From NCBI GenBank assembly GCA_016800925.1, contig JABCPU010000024.1:62001-126000 (forward strand): DNA of 64,000 bases. The letters are read 5' to 3'. Under the pieces are notes generated by a model. The model was not told where the DNA came from. It saw only the letters and a program-made list of their open reading frames with translations, and ran no database searches. This stretch comes from Suillus spraguei (lineage: Eukaryota > Basidiomycota > Agaricomycetes > Boletales > Suillaceae). Positions 10,433-21,488 of the stretch are shown piece after piece (position 1 is the stretch's first letter; each line of letters starts with the position of its first letter). Made by a program: the position numbers and the translations under genes.

Positions 10433-11124
10433 TGTCATATACCATACTTCTGATCTCAGATCTGATCAGATCTGATCGATCCTACTTCCATCCGGTCCAC
10501 AGATCCTGTCCAGATCACCCATCCAAAGTTCCTACTTCTCGCACTCTAACTCCCTTGTGGACATCTGCATCTACCTCCTTTCAGCAATCCTCCTGTCTCC
10601 GGTATTCCGGCTGTGTATATGTGCCTTCCGCTTATTGATCCGTTACCTGTGTCTCATTTCTGACTCGCGCTTACTGATCTGCTATGCATTAACTAATAGA
10701 CTTCCATTATACATCATACATAGCCCTTGGTCCCAGACTCGCTGATTATCCATGCTAGTTACTTCCAGTATATAAACCACTTGTAAATCTCTGTAGAACC
10801 TTGGTTTGAATATCATCTTAGATTCTGCTCATTCTGTTCCTCCAGACTTGAGTTACTTCCAACTCTAGTTATCTTCTGAGACTTAGGATTGATTCCTACA
10901 GTCTGACTAGTCTTAATCCTTGTTCCATCTCCACGTTCCGGATGACCTTCAGATGTGTCATATCTGAAACCTTTGGATGTCCGGATCCACTACACTACCA
11001 CTTCCGGATCTTCAGACATATATCCTCCCTCTGAAATAAGGGGCATTACTCAGGAAAGGGGCACAGTGCACAAACTGAGGCCAAAGCCCTTTGGATCTCT
11101 TACCCTTTGAGTATGGTCTTAACA
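10433..11124 (+). repeat. Solo gypsy LTR with 5-bp target duplication
   Basis: The LTR runs from TGTCATATACC at 10433 to CTTAACA at 11124 (692 bp). It is bounded by CACTC at 10428-10432 and CACTC at 11125-11129, a perfect 5-bp target site duplication. There is no internal region, so it arose by LTR-LTR recombination. A 16-bp perfect palindrome, AGATCTGATCAGATCT, lies at 10458-10473 in the presumed U3. This copy is the best reference for the family in this window. Confidence 0.95.
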
Positions 11125-11999
11125 CACTCACAATTCTCCATTTTTTTAAAATCCAGCCCCACAGAGTTGTTCTAAATACAAATACAAAGAAGACTGTGGA
11201 ATTTCTTTTGCCAAAAAGTGACATTTACGATTGCCATTAGCTATACACTCCCAAGTCACTCAAAAGTCACTCCAGGTCATGTGATGTTAGTTGGTTGTGT
11301 AAGAGCCCTATCTTATTATCTGTAGACATCAGTAATATTGGTGGTGTAATATTTAATTATATGTCTGTTGAGTTTGTAAGACCTGTGATGTCTTGTGACA
11401 TCTTGTGGCACTTGTGATGAAATTGGTAGTTTGCTGATGTAGAGAGTTTTGATATGAATTGCAGTCCATGATCTCAGATAACTTTATTGTGAAAGCTGAA
11501 TCATTTGAACATGTGTTTCAGGAAAAGATTTGCCAGATACTGAACACCTTCATCAGCTAGACAGTCTGACAGACAATGACAAGTCCAACTTGAACATCAT
11601 GCTGGGAATTGACAAAGGTTTGGTGGTTTGGGAGTTCTTGGATTGTGAAAGTGATGATGAAATGGTGGATGAACAGTGGTTTTTTTCTGTCATGTACATT
11701 TAGTGTTCTTGGATTTCAGATCAGTGAAAACATTGGCTTTGAATCCCGTGAACAATCATACAAGACCAGCAGTTAGTTTTTAATTTGTTTTAGCAACTAA
11801 TATCAGCAGTGTATGAAGTTGCCTATTATGGATGCATGATGAGTGCGCACATCCAGCTTTCCATAGTTGGCAGCAAGCTTACATAAATTGTGTTGCGTTG
11901 AGTGTGTGCAAGGAAAAGGTGAGTCCATTATTAGACTCACATTGAACTATACTCAGATAAAACACATTTTATTGAGGGACCTCATATAAAGTTATTGCT
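11125..11999. other. No gene seen; AT-rich repeat-flanking DNA
   Basis: No long open frame, RNA gene or recognisable element is visible between the solo LTR and the copia-like LTR. The sequence is AT-rich with runs such as GATGTCTTGTGACATC. It may be decayed transposon sequence, but nothing supports a specific call. Confidence 0.5.
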
Positions 12000-12502
12000 G
12001 GAGTATAGGGGGAAAAGAAATCCAGAGGGTTTCTGGATGAGTTTCCAATGAAGTTTCCAAAGGGAATGCAGAGGATTTCAGAGGAGGTTCTGGAGATATT
12101 TTCTGGAGGTATTCCGGAAATAGGGGTTCTGGAAGAGCAAACTAAGTTAGGAATCAGAAAGGATTGGAAATCCAGTTTATAGGTGTAGAGTAACTTCAGT
12201 AGTACAGAATAGATTTCTTATTTCAACCCTTTAACTTGTAGTTTACATGTTGTTCTTATACTAAATATGTATGGTGTATCTCTGTCATCATCTCCAATGA
12301 TATGACAGAGTCTGGAGTAAGTAGCTGTACACTATGCTATCATTTCTATGGATGAGTATTAGTCTGCTCCACTACTTGACAGGAAGTCCAGTGATTTAAG
12401 AGGAGTAACCTAATCCGGATGACAGGTCACATGACCGGAAATACTTCCGGATATCATCTCTATCTTCTTCCGGATAGGGGCTATTGGACGCGGAATCTAA
12501 CA
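12000..12502 (-). repeat. Copia-like LTR (3' limit approximate)
   Basis: On the minus strand it starts TGTTAGATTCCGCG at 12502, then has CAATAGCCCC, repeated CCGGA words (for example TCCGGAAGTATTTCCGG near 12450) and a TATTTAGTATAAG promoter-like box near 12260. The TGTTAG start is common in Ty1/copia LTRs of fungi as I recall them. The far end near 12000 was not located precisely and no target duplication was found, so the lower coordinate is approximate. No internal coding region adjoins it. Confidence 0.5.
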
Positions 12503-12578
12503 CCCCGCCGTAGACAAAAAGAGCCGCAAAGAACAGTATGACGACTATTGCACCTGCTACTGGCAGTATCTCTTGCTT

Positions 12579-12604
12579 ATATCTACATGTATAAATGTAG
12601 ATAT
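12579..12604. other. Small perfect hairpin
   Basis: TATATCTACAT and ATGTAGATATA are complementary 11-base arms separated by four bases. It lies about 100 bp beyond the 3' end of the HSP78 gene. It could be a transcript-end structure or a trace of a palindromic element; there is no further support. Confidence 0.5.
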
Positions 12605-12701
12605 AGAAGTAACGCGAAAGCTACTACATAGCATGATACAGAACTGAGTACTGAGTGGTGCTTGACATTATCTGGTGTGTGAAATATAAATATATCATCT
12701 C

Positions 12702-15700
12702 CTAATTATGATCCTCTCTCGATACAATGCTGGAATCAGGAGGGTGGTTTTCTTTGATATCGAGAGAATCACTCCCAGAGACCATAATGTGAACAATATC
12801 ACCATTTCTGTTGGATATCATCAGCACACGCGAAAAAAAAATCAAACACACAATAGTACCTGATTGTCCCCTTCAACAACTTTTGTGCAAGAGGAAACAG
12901 TACATTGGTACGCACGACGCGAGCAATCGCACGGGCACCATAGATATCGGAATAACCTTTCTCGGCAAGCCAGTTACGAGCCTCTGCGTTGATATCGAGC
13001 GTTATCCTTCTGTCTTTCAAGCGTGATGCGACATCCTTCAGCCTCAATGCCACGACATCTAGAATTGACCGGCGAGACAACTTGTTAAAAACAAGCATTG
13101 AGTCAAGGCGATTGAGAAGTTCGGGGGCAAAGTATTCAGTCGTGCGTTTCATGACAAGACTCTTGGCCTCCTCTGTGATGATACCATCCGGATCACAGGA
13201 TGAACTGTGAGCTAATATATCGCTTCCGAGATTACTTGTGAGACAAATGATGGTGTTCTAAGAATGAATTGAGTGTTCCATACTTCACCGACAAAGAACT
13301 ACATGCCTTGAAGTCTACTTTTCTTCCCTGACTGTCAGTGATGCTACCTTCGTCGAGTATTTGTAGAAGGATCATAGCCACATCCTTCGTGAAAAACGGC
13401 TTTAATCACAATTCGGATCATGAAAGCAGAGATGAAGTACCTTGTGTGCCTTCTCAAGCTCATCAAGCAGAATGACCGCTATGAGCAAGCATTAATGAAA
13501 TGTCGGCACTAGGGCTGTATCAACTTACCATATGGTTTTCGTCGAACAGCTTCTGTCAACTGACCTGCACACAAGAGATGAGGCTAAATGACACATGAGA
13601 GAACAACTAACCGCCTTCTTCAAAACCGACATAACCTGGAGCGGCTCCAATTAGTCTCGAGATTGTGTGTCGATCGTGGTACTGCGAATTTACGTGAACT
13701 AGTCATGTAGAATAGTGAAAGGAATTTTATAAACCACGAACCTCGGACATGTTGATGTTGATACTAGCAAATTTGCGTGAGTTCAGTATAATGTCGAAAA
13801 AAATATTTTGGACGAGACTTACAGTCCTCTGTGCTCGTCGTTGAAAAGAAACTCAGCTAGTGCCTTTGTTAATTCTGTCTAAAGGTTATGGAATTAGAAC
13901 TATGTGACGGACAATGCGAAGCACGCAATTTACCTTGCCAACACCAGTAGGACCAAGGAATAGGAACGAAGCCACAGGTCTATTTGGCGCCTGCAAACCA
14001 GCACGTGAAATGCGGACAGCATTGCTAATCGCGGCGACAACATGATCTTGGCCAACAATTCGTTCTTTGAGGGCATCCTCCATCTGTCGAGAGTCATTGA
14101 TAATTCAGGTAGAGACTGGTAGTGGGACGAACATGAACGAGTTTATCTCTTTCGCCTTTCAGAAGGTTCTGGACAGGGATACCTGTGGCCTTCGCAACGA
14201 CGCGAGCGATATCGTTGCTTGTAACGCGGTCATGCAACATTGACAGAGGACTCTCTTCAACGTCGTCCTTCATCTCGCTGTCCTTTGGGAGCTGTCGTTC
14301 GAGCTCGGGGATTGTGCCAAAGCGCAGCTGGGATGCTTTTTCGTACTGACCGTGACGTTGAGCAACTTCAAGGTCGTGCTTTGCACCCTCCAGCCGCTTT
14401 TTGAGATCTTTGATCCGATCTAGTCTCGCCCGCTCTGAAGATGAATTTAAAACTATTTCATCTGACTGACAGCAAAATAGTTGCACCATTTTGCCAGATA
14501 GCACCGAGTTCCTGCGCCCCCTCCTTCTTGATACGCAGCTCCTCCTCAACCTTGGCCCTGCGCTCTACGCTAAAAACATCGACTTCGTTCTTTAGGCTTT
14601 CGAGTTCAATTTGAAGGGTCATAATCTCGCGCTCAAGTGCTTCCAGTTCATCTGGTTTTGACTCTTGAGCAAGACGGAGGGCTGAAGCAGCTTCATCGAC
14701 AAGGTCAATTGCCTTGTCAGGCAAATACCTATCAGATATGTAACGCGCGCTGTAGACAGCAGCTAGTAAAGAATTGGATGAGCACTAGAGACACGGTGCA
14801 AAGATTAATCCTAACCTGTTACAAGAGCACTGTCCGCAATTTCAACGCCATGGTGTACCTCATAACGTGATTTAAGTCCTCTTAAAATTGAGATGGTGGT
14901 TTCAACAGTTGGTTCATCGATGGAGACAGGTTGGAAGCGGCGCTCAAGAGCTGCATCTTTGCCGATCGTTTTCCTGTATTCGTCCGCTAGGTGCGACTCA
15001 TTCTAGAACTGATCTCGAGAGGAAGGTTCTACATACGCGTTGTAGCTCCGACAAGCTGGAGACCACGAGCTAGAGCAGGTTTGATCATCTGGCCGGCATC
15101 AATGCTCCCCTCCGCTTTTCCGAGGTTGAAAAGCGAATCTAAAAACAATATTCAACTTTACTCGAGGACAAGACTGCAGGTTTACTCACGGACTTCATCA
15201 ATGAAGCAGATCACATTTCCCGCCTAATGGTTTTATGAAAATAAATAGAAGACTGCTGATGAGATTGGGTAGTAGCTCACCTCCTCCTCGATATCACGGA
15301 TAAGGGCCTTGAATTTCTCCTCGAACTGTCCGCGAATCCCGGAACCAGCCATAATAGCTGCTAAGTCAATCGAAAGGACACGCTTGTTCTGCAAAGACTA
15401 AATGAATGTTCGTTAGTGGTCATCGTCCACGTGTACAAGTGTTGAAACTGAAACTGATGAACGTACCTCTGGTACTTCTTTAGCAACAATCCTACTTGCG
15501 AGACCCTCCAAAATGGCAGTTTTCCCAACGCCAGGGGGACCGACCAACTACAAAAATTATCTAGTCTTCGTCCGAATGTGGCGGAGGCCTACTTACCACG
15601 GGATTAGACTTGGTACGTCGGGACAATACTTGGAAAGTTGGCACCACTCCTTTAAGTTGGCAAGGTAAGACTCACTCTGTATAGTTCTACGGATTTCTAC

Positions 15701-16134
15701 AAGAAAATCGATTCAAAGGGAGGCAAAGCTACAGCGGCGTACGTGTGCTTACCATCGTCACGCCCAATGGTGGGGTCTAACTTCCCATTCCTAGCCATTT
15801 CTGTCAGGTCAACACTCTGAGGCGCATGTGAGTAATAAGATGTGGCATGGCGAGTTGGCGACAGACTTACATATTCTTTCAGCGCGTCACCTTTCTGGCG
15901 CTGCTGTTGCATAAACCCAGGGAATCCACCAGTACCACCACCCCCTGCACCTCCCGGAGGCTGCGATGCGTAACTGCGCACATAGTGACCTGGTATTACA
16001 AGTAACAGCCTGCTACTGCTGTGTGCCTGAACGCGGCCAGCGAGAGCGAGAACTGCCGGACCATGACGTAGTGCGAATGAGGTTCTTGAAAGCTTCGCAG
16101 ATTTCGGGACTACCGAGATAACTTTACGTGACAT
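12702..16134 (-). CDS. HSP78: Mitochondrial Hsp78/ClpB-type AAA+ disaggregase
   Basis: Likely a mitochondrial matrix Hsp100 chaperone that resolubilises aggregated proteins with mtHsp70. The start ATG at 16134 opens a basic presequence ([16 protein letters not shown], later RSYASQPP) followed by a Gly-rich stretch. The Clp N domain is lacking, as in Hsp78. NBD1 shows [35 protein letters not shown] and [21 protein letters not shown] coiled-coil middle domain follows (14.7-14.2 kb). NBD2 shows [46 protein letters not shown] and ELLNRLD. Roughly a dozen short introns interrupt it. The last, 12808-12859, joins KGTI to [13 protein letters not shown]; without it the frame would end early. Its neighbour Rrp45 runs in the same direction, about 205 bp away. 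Confidence 0.93.
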
Positions 16135-16339
16135 GCAACTGAACAGTGAAGACCGAAAGACCCCAAAAAAATGACACTGAGCAATGGACTAGAGCTTCGG
16201 AGACTGAAGGATCAACGTTAACAGAAACAAATTCTGAGTCGCCCCCTGTTGACGATTTTTGGTATTATTATTATGTTTTCAGTTGTGGTCTTTTCCAGTG
16301 TACCAAATATAATAATTGCAAAAAGTGAAGCAACCCTAT

Positions 16340-17410
16340 CTATCTTACTTCAACTTTCCTACCCTCCCAGTCTTCCAGCAGCCTAGCTTCGACACGCTTG
16401 TCCAGATCTTTGACGAGAATGGAGGCTACGTTAATTAATCGCAGGACTTCCTCTGGTGCCGTCGGAACCCCTCCTGCTTTGTGTAGTACACATATTTCGC
16501 GCTGAGCATTCATCGCTATGCTCATCAAACCTGCACTCAACCTCTGCTCAAGCAAAGATGGGTCCACCACGGGTCGCGTCGATGCATCCGGGAAGAATGC
16601 GAATGTCACACAGAACGGGGTGTGATGTGTTGCCAACGAGATGGGTGCACGTTCGGAAGGTGAGTGCTGTTGGAGAAAAGTCAACAATATAAGCAGTGAA
16701 GTTGTTTCAATACGCACGACGATGACTTCGTCTCCAATAACTTCTACTTCCGGCTTTCTGAAGTGCTTAAAGGCTACGATGCCAGCAAGACATGAACAGT
16801 CGAGTATGTTACCAGCATCGGCGAGAACATGAACTGTCAATCGCAACTGCCAGACCTGAAATTTTCGTCGTTGTCCCATTCAGCGCTATCTTACTCGCTA
16901 GACAAAGACTTGACATACTCGTTGACCTGCCAATATGCACAAAGATTCCTTGTCGATAGCGTCACTTCTTCGGAGGACCTTGTCTAACATGCGGGTAAGG
17001 GTGACCTCTTCTTCTGAAGGCCTGGTGGAATTTTGATTATGGCAAAAATAAAATATACGTAGATGGCACACACCTACCGACCAGGTTCATAGTCTGGAGA
17101 CGCCATAGGAGAGATTTCAGAATGTATTGTGATGATGCCTTCGAAGGGTCGTTCTGGCAGCGGTTTGACCATTTTGGCGTCTAATTGTGCAATTACACTG
17201 GCATTTGTCTTGTACTTGATAATACGCACGAATCCTCATGAGTGCTCACCGTGTTTTGCCCATGGCGCATTCTACCCAGCCCAGTTCAGGGCCAAAGGTG
17301 AAGGTCGGCGTTCGAAGATCAAGCATATCGCGACCGTCTAGTCGCAGAGACTGCTTCAGAGCATCATAGAGAAACCTTTTCTCTGGAATTGATGGTGAGG
17401 GCGGACGCAT
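16340..17410 (-). CDS. RRP45: Exosome core subunit Rrp45 (EXOSC9 family)
   Basis: An RNase PH-like ring subunit of the RNA exosome (3'-5' RNA processing, nucleus and cytoplasm). The first exon begins at ATG 17410 with RPPSPSIPEKRFLYDAL, then LRLDGRD and FTFGPELGWVECAMGKTR. The second exon has ANVIAQLDAKMVKPLPERP and EGIITIHSEISPMASP. The main exon has VWQLRLTVHVLADAGN, DCSCLAGIVAFKHFRKPEVEV and, after an intron of about 50 nt that supplies HSPSERAPISL, TPFCVTFAFF. These are characteristic Rrp45 motifs. The protein ends shortly after the RNase PH fold (EDWEGRKVEVR), so it lacks the long C-terminal tail of animal EXOSC9. It is divergent from TRM112, with 118 bp between start codons. Confidence 0.93.
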
Positions 17411-17528
17411 GGAAGGACGAGGATAATTGAAGTGTATATGTACAAGTTGTCGTGACAGATCCGAACTGAGATCAAACTTTGAGAAAATCCTAAAACGATC
17501 TTACACACCCTTTCACAGCAGGTCGACC
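17411..17528. promoter_or_regulatory. Compact bidirectional promoter RRP45/TRM112
   Basis: Only 118 bp separate the two divergent ATGs, so both core promoters must lie here or overlap the 5' UTRs. No TATA box is evident. The sequence contains CCTTTCACAG and a GTCGACC just before the TRM112 start. Shared control of an exosome subunit and a translation/rRNA methylation cofactor is plausible but inferred only from spacing. Confidence 0.55.
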
Positions 17529-18053
17529 ATGGTTCGGCTGATCACCCACAATTTACTCGCATGCCACGTCAAAGGATGCACCACAAATAATTTTCCACTT
17601 GTATTTCAGGATGTCCAGGTTGAACTACAAGAGACAGAGTTCAACCCTGACTTCATCCGGAATATGCTATGTCGATTAGAATGGACTGCGTTGGTAAATG
17701 CTGCGAAGCAGGTGCGCCCAAATGCATAACAGGCCCGACCGAATGGCTTATGACTTGTTGAGGTCGGGGACACATCACTGCCTCCAGAACGGCCAGATAT
17801 GATGGACGATGAGCTACTTCAGAAGCTTCATCATGTTTTGATGGAGGTACAAATTTTGATCACTTATTCAAGTCTGTGCCAACCTTTTCCTAGATCCATG
17901 TTACTGACGGTGCGATGGTCTGTCAAAATTGCAATCACACATATCCTATATCTAATGGGATCCCAAACATGGTAAGCTTGCGGCTTGTCTCAAGACTCTT
18001 GATTGCATAACCGAGATTCTCTGCAGTTGCTGGCTGAGCACGAAATCGGCTGA
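17529..18053 (+). CDS. TRM112: Trm112, activator of tRNA/rRNA/eRF1 methyltransferases
   Basis: A small zinc-containing cofactor that stabilises several methyltransferases (in yeast Trm9, Trm11, Mtq2 and Bud23). Exon 1 (17529-17711) encodes MVRLITHNLLACHVKGC, FPLVFQDVQVELQETEFNPDFI and RLEWTALVNAAKQ. After a 51-nt intron come the SLPPERPDMMDDELLQKLHHVLME segment, then a third exon with the second zinc-ligand pair (MVCQNCNHTYPISNGIPNM) and a tiny last exon LLAEHEIG-stop. The CxxxxC and CxxC pairs match the fungal zinc site. Total length is about 120 residues, near the family norm. All splice sites are GT...AG and in phase. Confidence 0.93.
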
Positions 18054-18764
18054 ATCATGAATAAAAATACGTAGTTTTACCGAGATCTTACTGTTGTCTG
18101 TCCAACCCCTCACTTCGATACTTAGCGAGGGACACTATTGACCTCAAAAACGACCTTCACGTGTTGGGCATGTTCCGTCAATCTTAATCATGCTGACAGT
18201 ATTTGGGACCACATGGGCATTCGATAAATTTATCAAGGGCAACCTCAGGAAGCGGAAGGCAGTGTGCCGTTCAATTCATATTCCAAAGTTTCCTACTGAT
18301 TTCGTAGAAGTGCACAGTCTGCTCGGCTAAGGACGCTTTCCATCATCGGCTAGGCTCAGTTTTCATAACATGAGCAGCTGTCGACACTACCGAGGTAGAT
18401 TCCATACGAGTGCCGAGCGGCTGTAGCAGTCAATGGCTGGTTTCAATAGCTCGGGTGGCACTCATCGTACCCGTCGTAAAGAATTAAGTAGCTGTGGCCA
18501 GTGCGATCTATGAGCTTATGTCGTCTTGAAGCAGGATAGCTATCTTTACCAGTCAAGTAACGCATATGTTAGAAAAGGGATTTAGTAGTGTTTCGTGAAC
18601 ATCAGTTTATGTAAACTGCCTAGATCTGTTACCGACATATTATTGATATATTACACTCGCACACGCATGATGAAGTCTTAAGTTTAAAGTCTTTGTATAA
18701 CCAAGCTTTGCTACCAGTTATCGCGGCTTATCGTTCGAGCGTGTCTTTGAAGTTCGACACCAGT
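18054..18764. other. Intergenic, TRM112 to GAL7; nothing recognised
   Basis: About 710 bp without a supported gene. It must contain the 3' end of TRM112 and the promoter of the GalT gene. No clear TATA box or known galactose-regulatory motif was spotted, and no RNA gene is visible. Confidence 0.5.
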
Positions 18765-20124
18765 ATGGAGCCCTTTGACCCATCTACACACCCGCACAGA
18801 CGCTGTAAGTCCTTTTGTTGATCGCCGTAAGATGGCTTCGGCGAGAAAAATAACCATGATCATGCGGTCACAGATAATCCATTGACTGGCACACACGTTC
18901 TCGTCTCACCTCATCGCACCAAGCGCCCTTGGCTAGGTCAGACCGAGCCTGCCGAGGCGTCAAACCTCCCCCAGTATGATCCCGCATGTTACTTGTGCCC
19001 TGGGAACACTCGGGCGGGCGGTGAGGTGAACGAAATGTACACTTCCACCATGGTATTCGAGAATGATTACGCTGCCGTTCTTCCACCCCCTGGACCTGTC
19101 ACACCTCCGGTTGCACATCCACTCCTAATTGCCGAGCCAATCCAGGGCGGATGCGATGTTGTGTGCTTCCATCCCCGGCATGACCTCAGTCTACCGACCC
19201 TATCTCTGTTGGACGTGGAGAATATTGTGGATGAGTGGACTCGTGTTTACATGAGGAGGGGGACTGAGCCTGGCATTGAATATGTGCAGATCTTTGAAGT
19301 ATTTGACTTTGACCAGATCATTGCACAAGTCCTCATTTCATAACAGAACAAGGGAGCAATGATGGGGTGTTCCAACCCCCATCCACACAGCCAAGTATGG
19401 TCTCTTTCCACTCTCCCCACTCTCCCAGCGAAGGAGCTTGCTTCTCTACGCAACTACGCCTCCACCACCCGCGTACGCTCTGGCGTTCCAACTGGGCCTA
19501 ACGGGCATGCGTGCCTATTATGCGAGTATGTACATCACGAGCTGTCTGTTCCAGAAGACGAGGGACGCATTGTCATAACAAATGAACATTTTGTTGCCCT
19601 TGTGCCGTGGTGGGCGTATTGGCCCTTCGAAATAATGGGTGTGTTACAAGTTACTTACTGGTGGCAAATACTAGCTCTGAACCTGATGACACAGTGCTCC
19701 CTTATAAGCGGCACATTTCATCCCTTGTACATTTTACAGTCGATGAGAAGCATGCATTTGCAGACATCATGTCGCGCGTGACGAAGCGCTACGACAACAT
19801 ATTCTCCTGTTCGTTCGCATATGCGATGGGCATTCATCAACGTCCCCTTCCCCCGCGTCGAGATGATAATGGTATGTATGTACAAGACGCAGATGATATT
19901 GCACATCTGCATGTGCACTTTGAACCTCCGCTCCTACGAAGTGCTAGCGTGCGCAAATTTTTGGCAGGGTGAGTTCCACCACAATTGTTTGCTCGTCGAC
20001 ACAAGCTAATATAATTGATAGCTTTGAAGTCATGGCGGAACCCCAGAGAGATATTACTGCAGAGCAAGCTGCCCTGAGGCTGAGAAACTGTTCTGAAGTT
20101 CACTACCTCCTTACCGCAAAGTAG
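18765..20124 (+). CDS. GAL7: Galactose-1-phosphate uridylyltransferase (GalT)
   Basis: Second step of the Leloir pathway: transfers UMP from UDP-glucose to galactose-1-phosphate (cytosol). The first exon encodes MEPFDPSTHPHRR; an intron then splices into YNPLTGTHVLVSPHR.KRPW. Next come a zinc-ligand region (CYLCPGN), VFENDYAAV and GGCDVVCFHPRHDLSLPTL. The HIT-type active site NPHPHSQVW (His-Pro-His-Ser-Gln) carries the nucleophilic histidine. Later blocks are VALVPWWAYWPFE, HIHFEPPLLRS-like HLHVHFEPPLLRS, and a final GFEVMAEPQRDITAEQAALRLR, ending at TAG 20122-20124. The splices I checked (GT...AG, about 48-57 nt) are in phase. It is not next to GAL1 or GAL10 homologues in this window. Short introns could alternatively be assigned near 19870. 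Confidence 0.95.
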
Positions 20125-21488
20125 TGACATGGTAACACTTGCCTGGACAAATCACTTCATCACTTCTGTAGTAGAACGTCAGTCCGCAAGTCGCCACTTG
20201 ACTTGAGTTCTCCTCGTCCACTTGCCAAACTCATCAAGGCTTTTCTTGCTCCTCGGCGAATTCGAGCTAGCAGACCAAGATAGTTCGACTTCTTGCTTCC
20301 ATATCACATGCAGCTCCATTGCAGTCTCCCGTGGGCAGCCCAATAGAAGGAAGACGAGCCGTTCCCTCTACATATTACTTACTGAGGCTTTGTTATGATC
20401 CTAAATCTAAGGCTTATAATTACAGGCTTGGACAATACTTGTCGTTCAATGTCTTAACATTCAACTTTTTCAATAGATCCAGACCTCACATATTTCAGTC
20501 GTTCCGGCACCACGTGCAGTCCCTCAGCCCAGAGCAGCAGATTGTTGCGAGGATGATACTGTGTAGTACTCAAGGTAGACTTGAATGATTCCATGTTCAG
20601 GGCGTGGTAGAAGGGGAAAAAAATTGTTGAGCAGGTTTCGAACCTGCAGCAGATTTCTGTCCCGTCATGCTCACTACTTGGCTTAGCAAAACTAAGTCAA
20701 GCGTCTACGAGTTGCTTCAAGGACATCATGCATCGACAGTAGAATCACACAGGATAGGTCATTTACTAGCACAAAATGAGCTACAAAGACCAGTTTGCGT
20801 TTGATTCGATAGACACAAAACATGCCAGAAACTGTAAGCGAGTCGGGGCTGGCGCTGGCGCCGTTACGGTATGAGTTATGGTCCCACAAGACACATGGTG
20901 ACTAAAATCGGTGTAAAAACCTAGACACTGATATTAGTATTCTAAGTACGAATGTGAGCGATCTAAGCACAACGAGATAAAAAACAGATAACTCACCCTC
21001 AGTTTGATATAACAGACTGCGAGAAGAGTGGGACGACGGCAAATAGAACATAAATAATAACTCCGTATTCCAATCATCATGCATCATACTCCGACGTTGC
21101 CGTGGACGCATCGCACACCACGTGCACTAATAGTCGGTGCATGCAATTCTGGAGACGATGCTGGGAGTGCGGTAGGACCTGTTGGTGTGTGAACTGATGG
21201 AAAAGCCTAGGTGACCTTTTACATGACAGTAGGACTGAGGTTTAGGGGCGAGTCATACTTTTTCATGATTGCGATGCTTAACTGGTGCACCTCCCTGATA
21301 TCGTCCACAGAATCGAGTCCTAACATAAAAGACATCGTGATCCACTGCGCCTTGTGTGGTATGTAATGGTTTCCGTATCGTCGCGAGGACAAATATCTAT
21401 AATATTACCTGATAAGCCTCGACAGAGATATTGTATACTCATGTTATCCGTTCGACATATCTTCCTTTGCCACTTCTACGCGATGTCA
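20125..21488. other. Convergent intergenic region with no supported protein gene
   Basis: About 1.36 kb between the 3' ends of GAL7 and the Sae2-like gene. The only notable item is a tRNA-like element at 20624-20689. An 89-codon open frame at 20319-20588 has no recognisable domain and no intron context, and was not called. No other repeat was recognised. Confidence 0.5.
20624..20689 (-). pseudogene. tRNA-like element (degenerate tRNA or SINE head)
   Basis: On the minus strand there is a perfect B box/T-arm, GCAGG-TTCGAAA-CCTGC, and an A-box-like AAGCCAAGTAGTG about 30 nt upstream. The outer segments TTGCTAA and TCAACAA can pair at 5 of 7 positions. A run of seven Ts follows (20617-20623), as for a Pol III terminator. 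The total of about 66 nt is short. The anticodon arm does not fold well, and T33 is absent from the likely loop. It is therefore more likely a decayed tRNA or tRNA-derived SINE head than an active tRNA. Confidence 0.45.

Noticed and set aside
20319..20588. 89-codon open frame as a gene
   Set aside because: No domain, no intron pattern, and it lies in a convergent 3' region.
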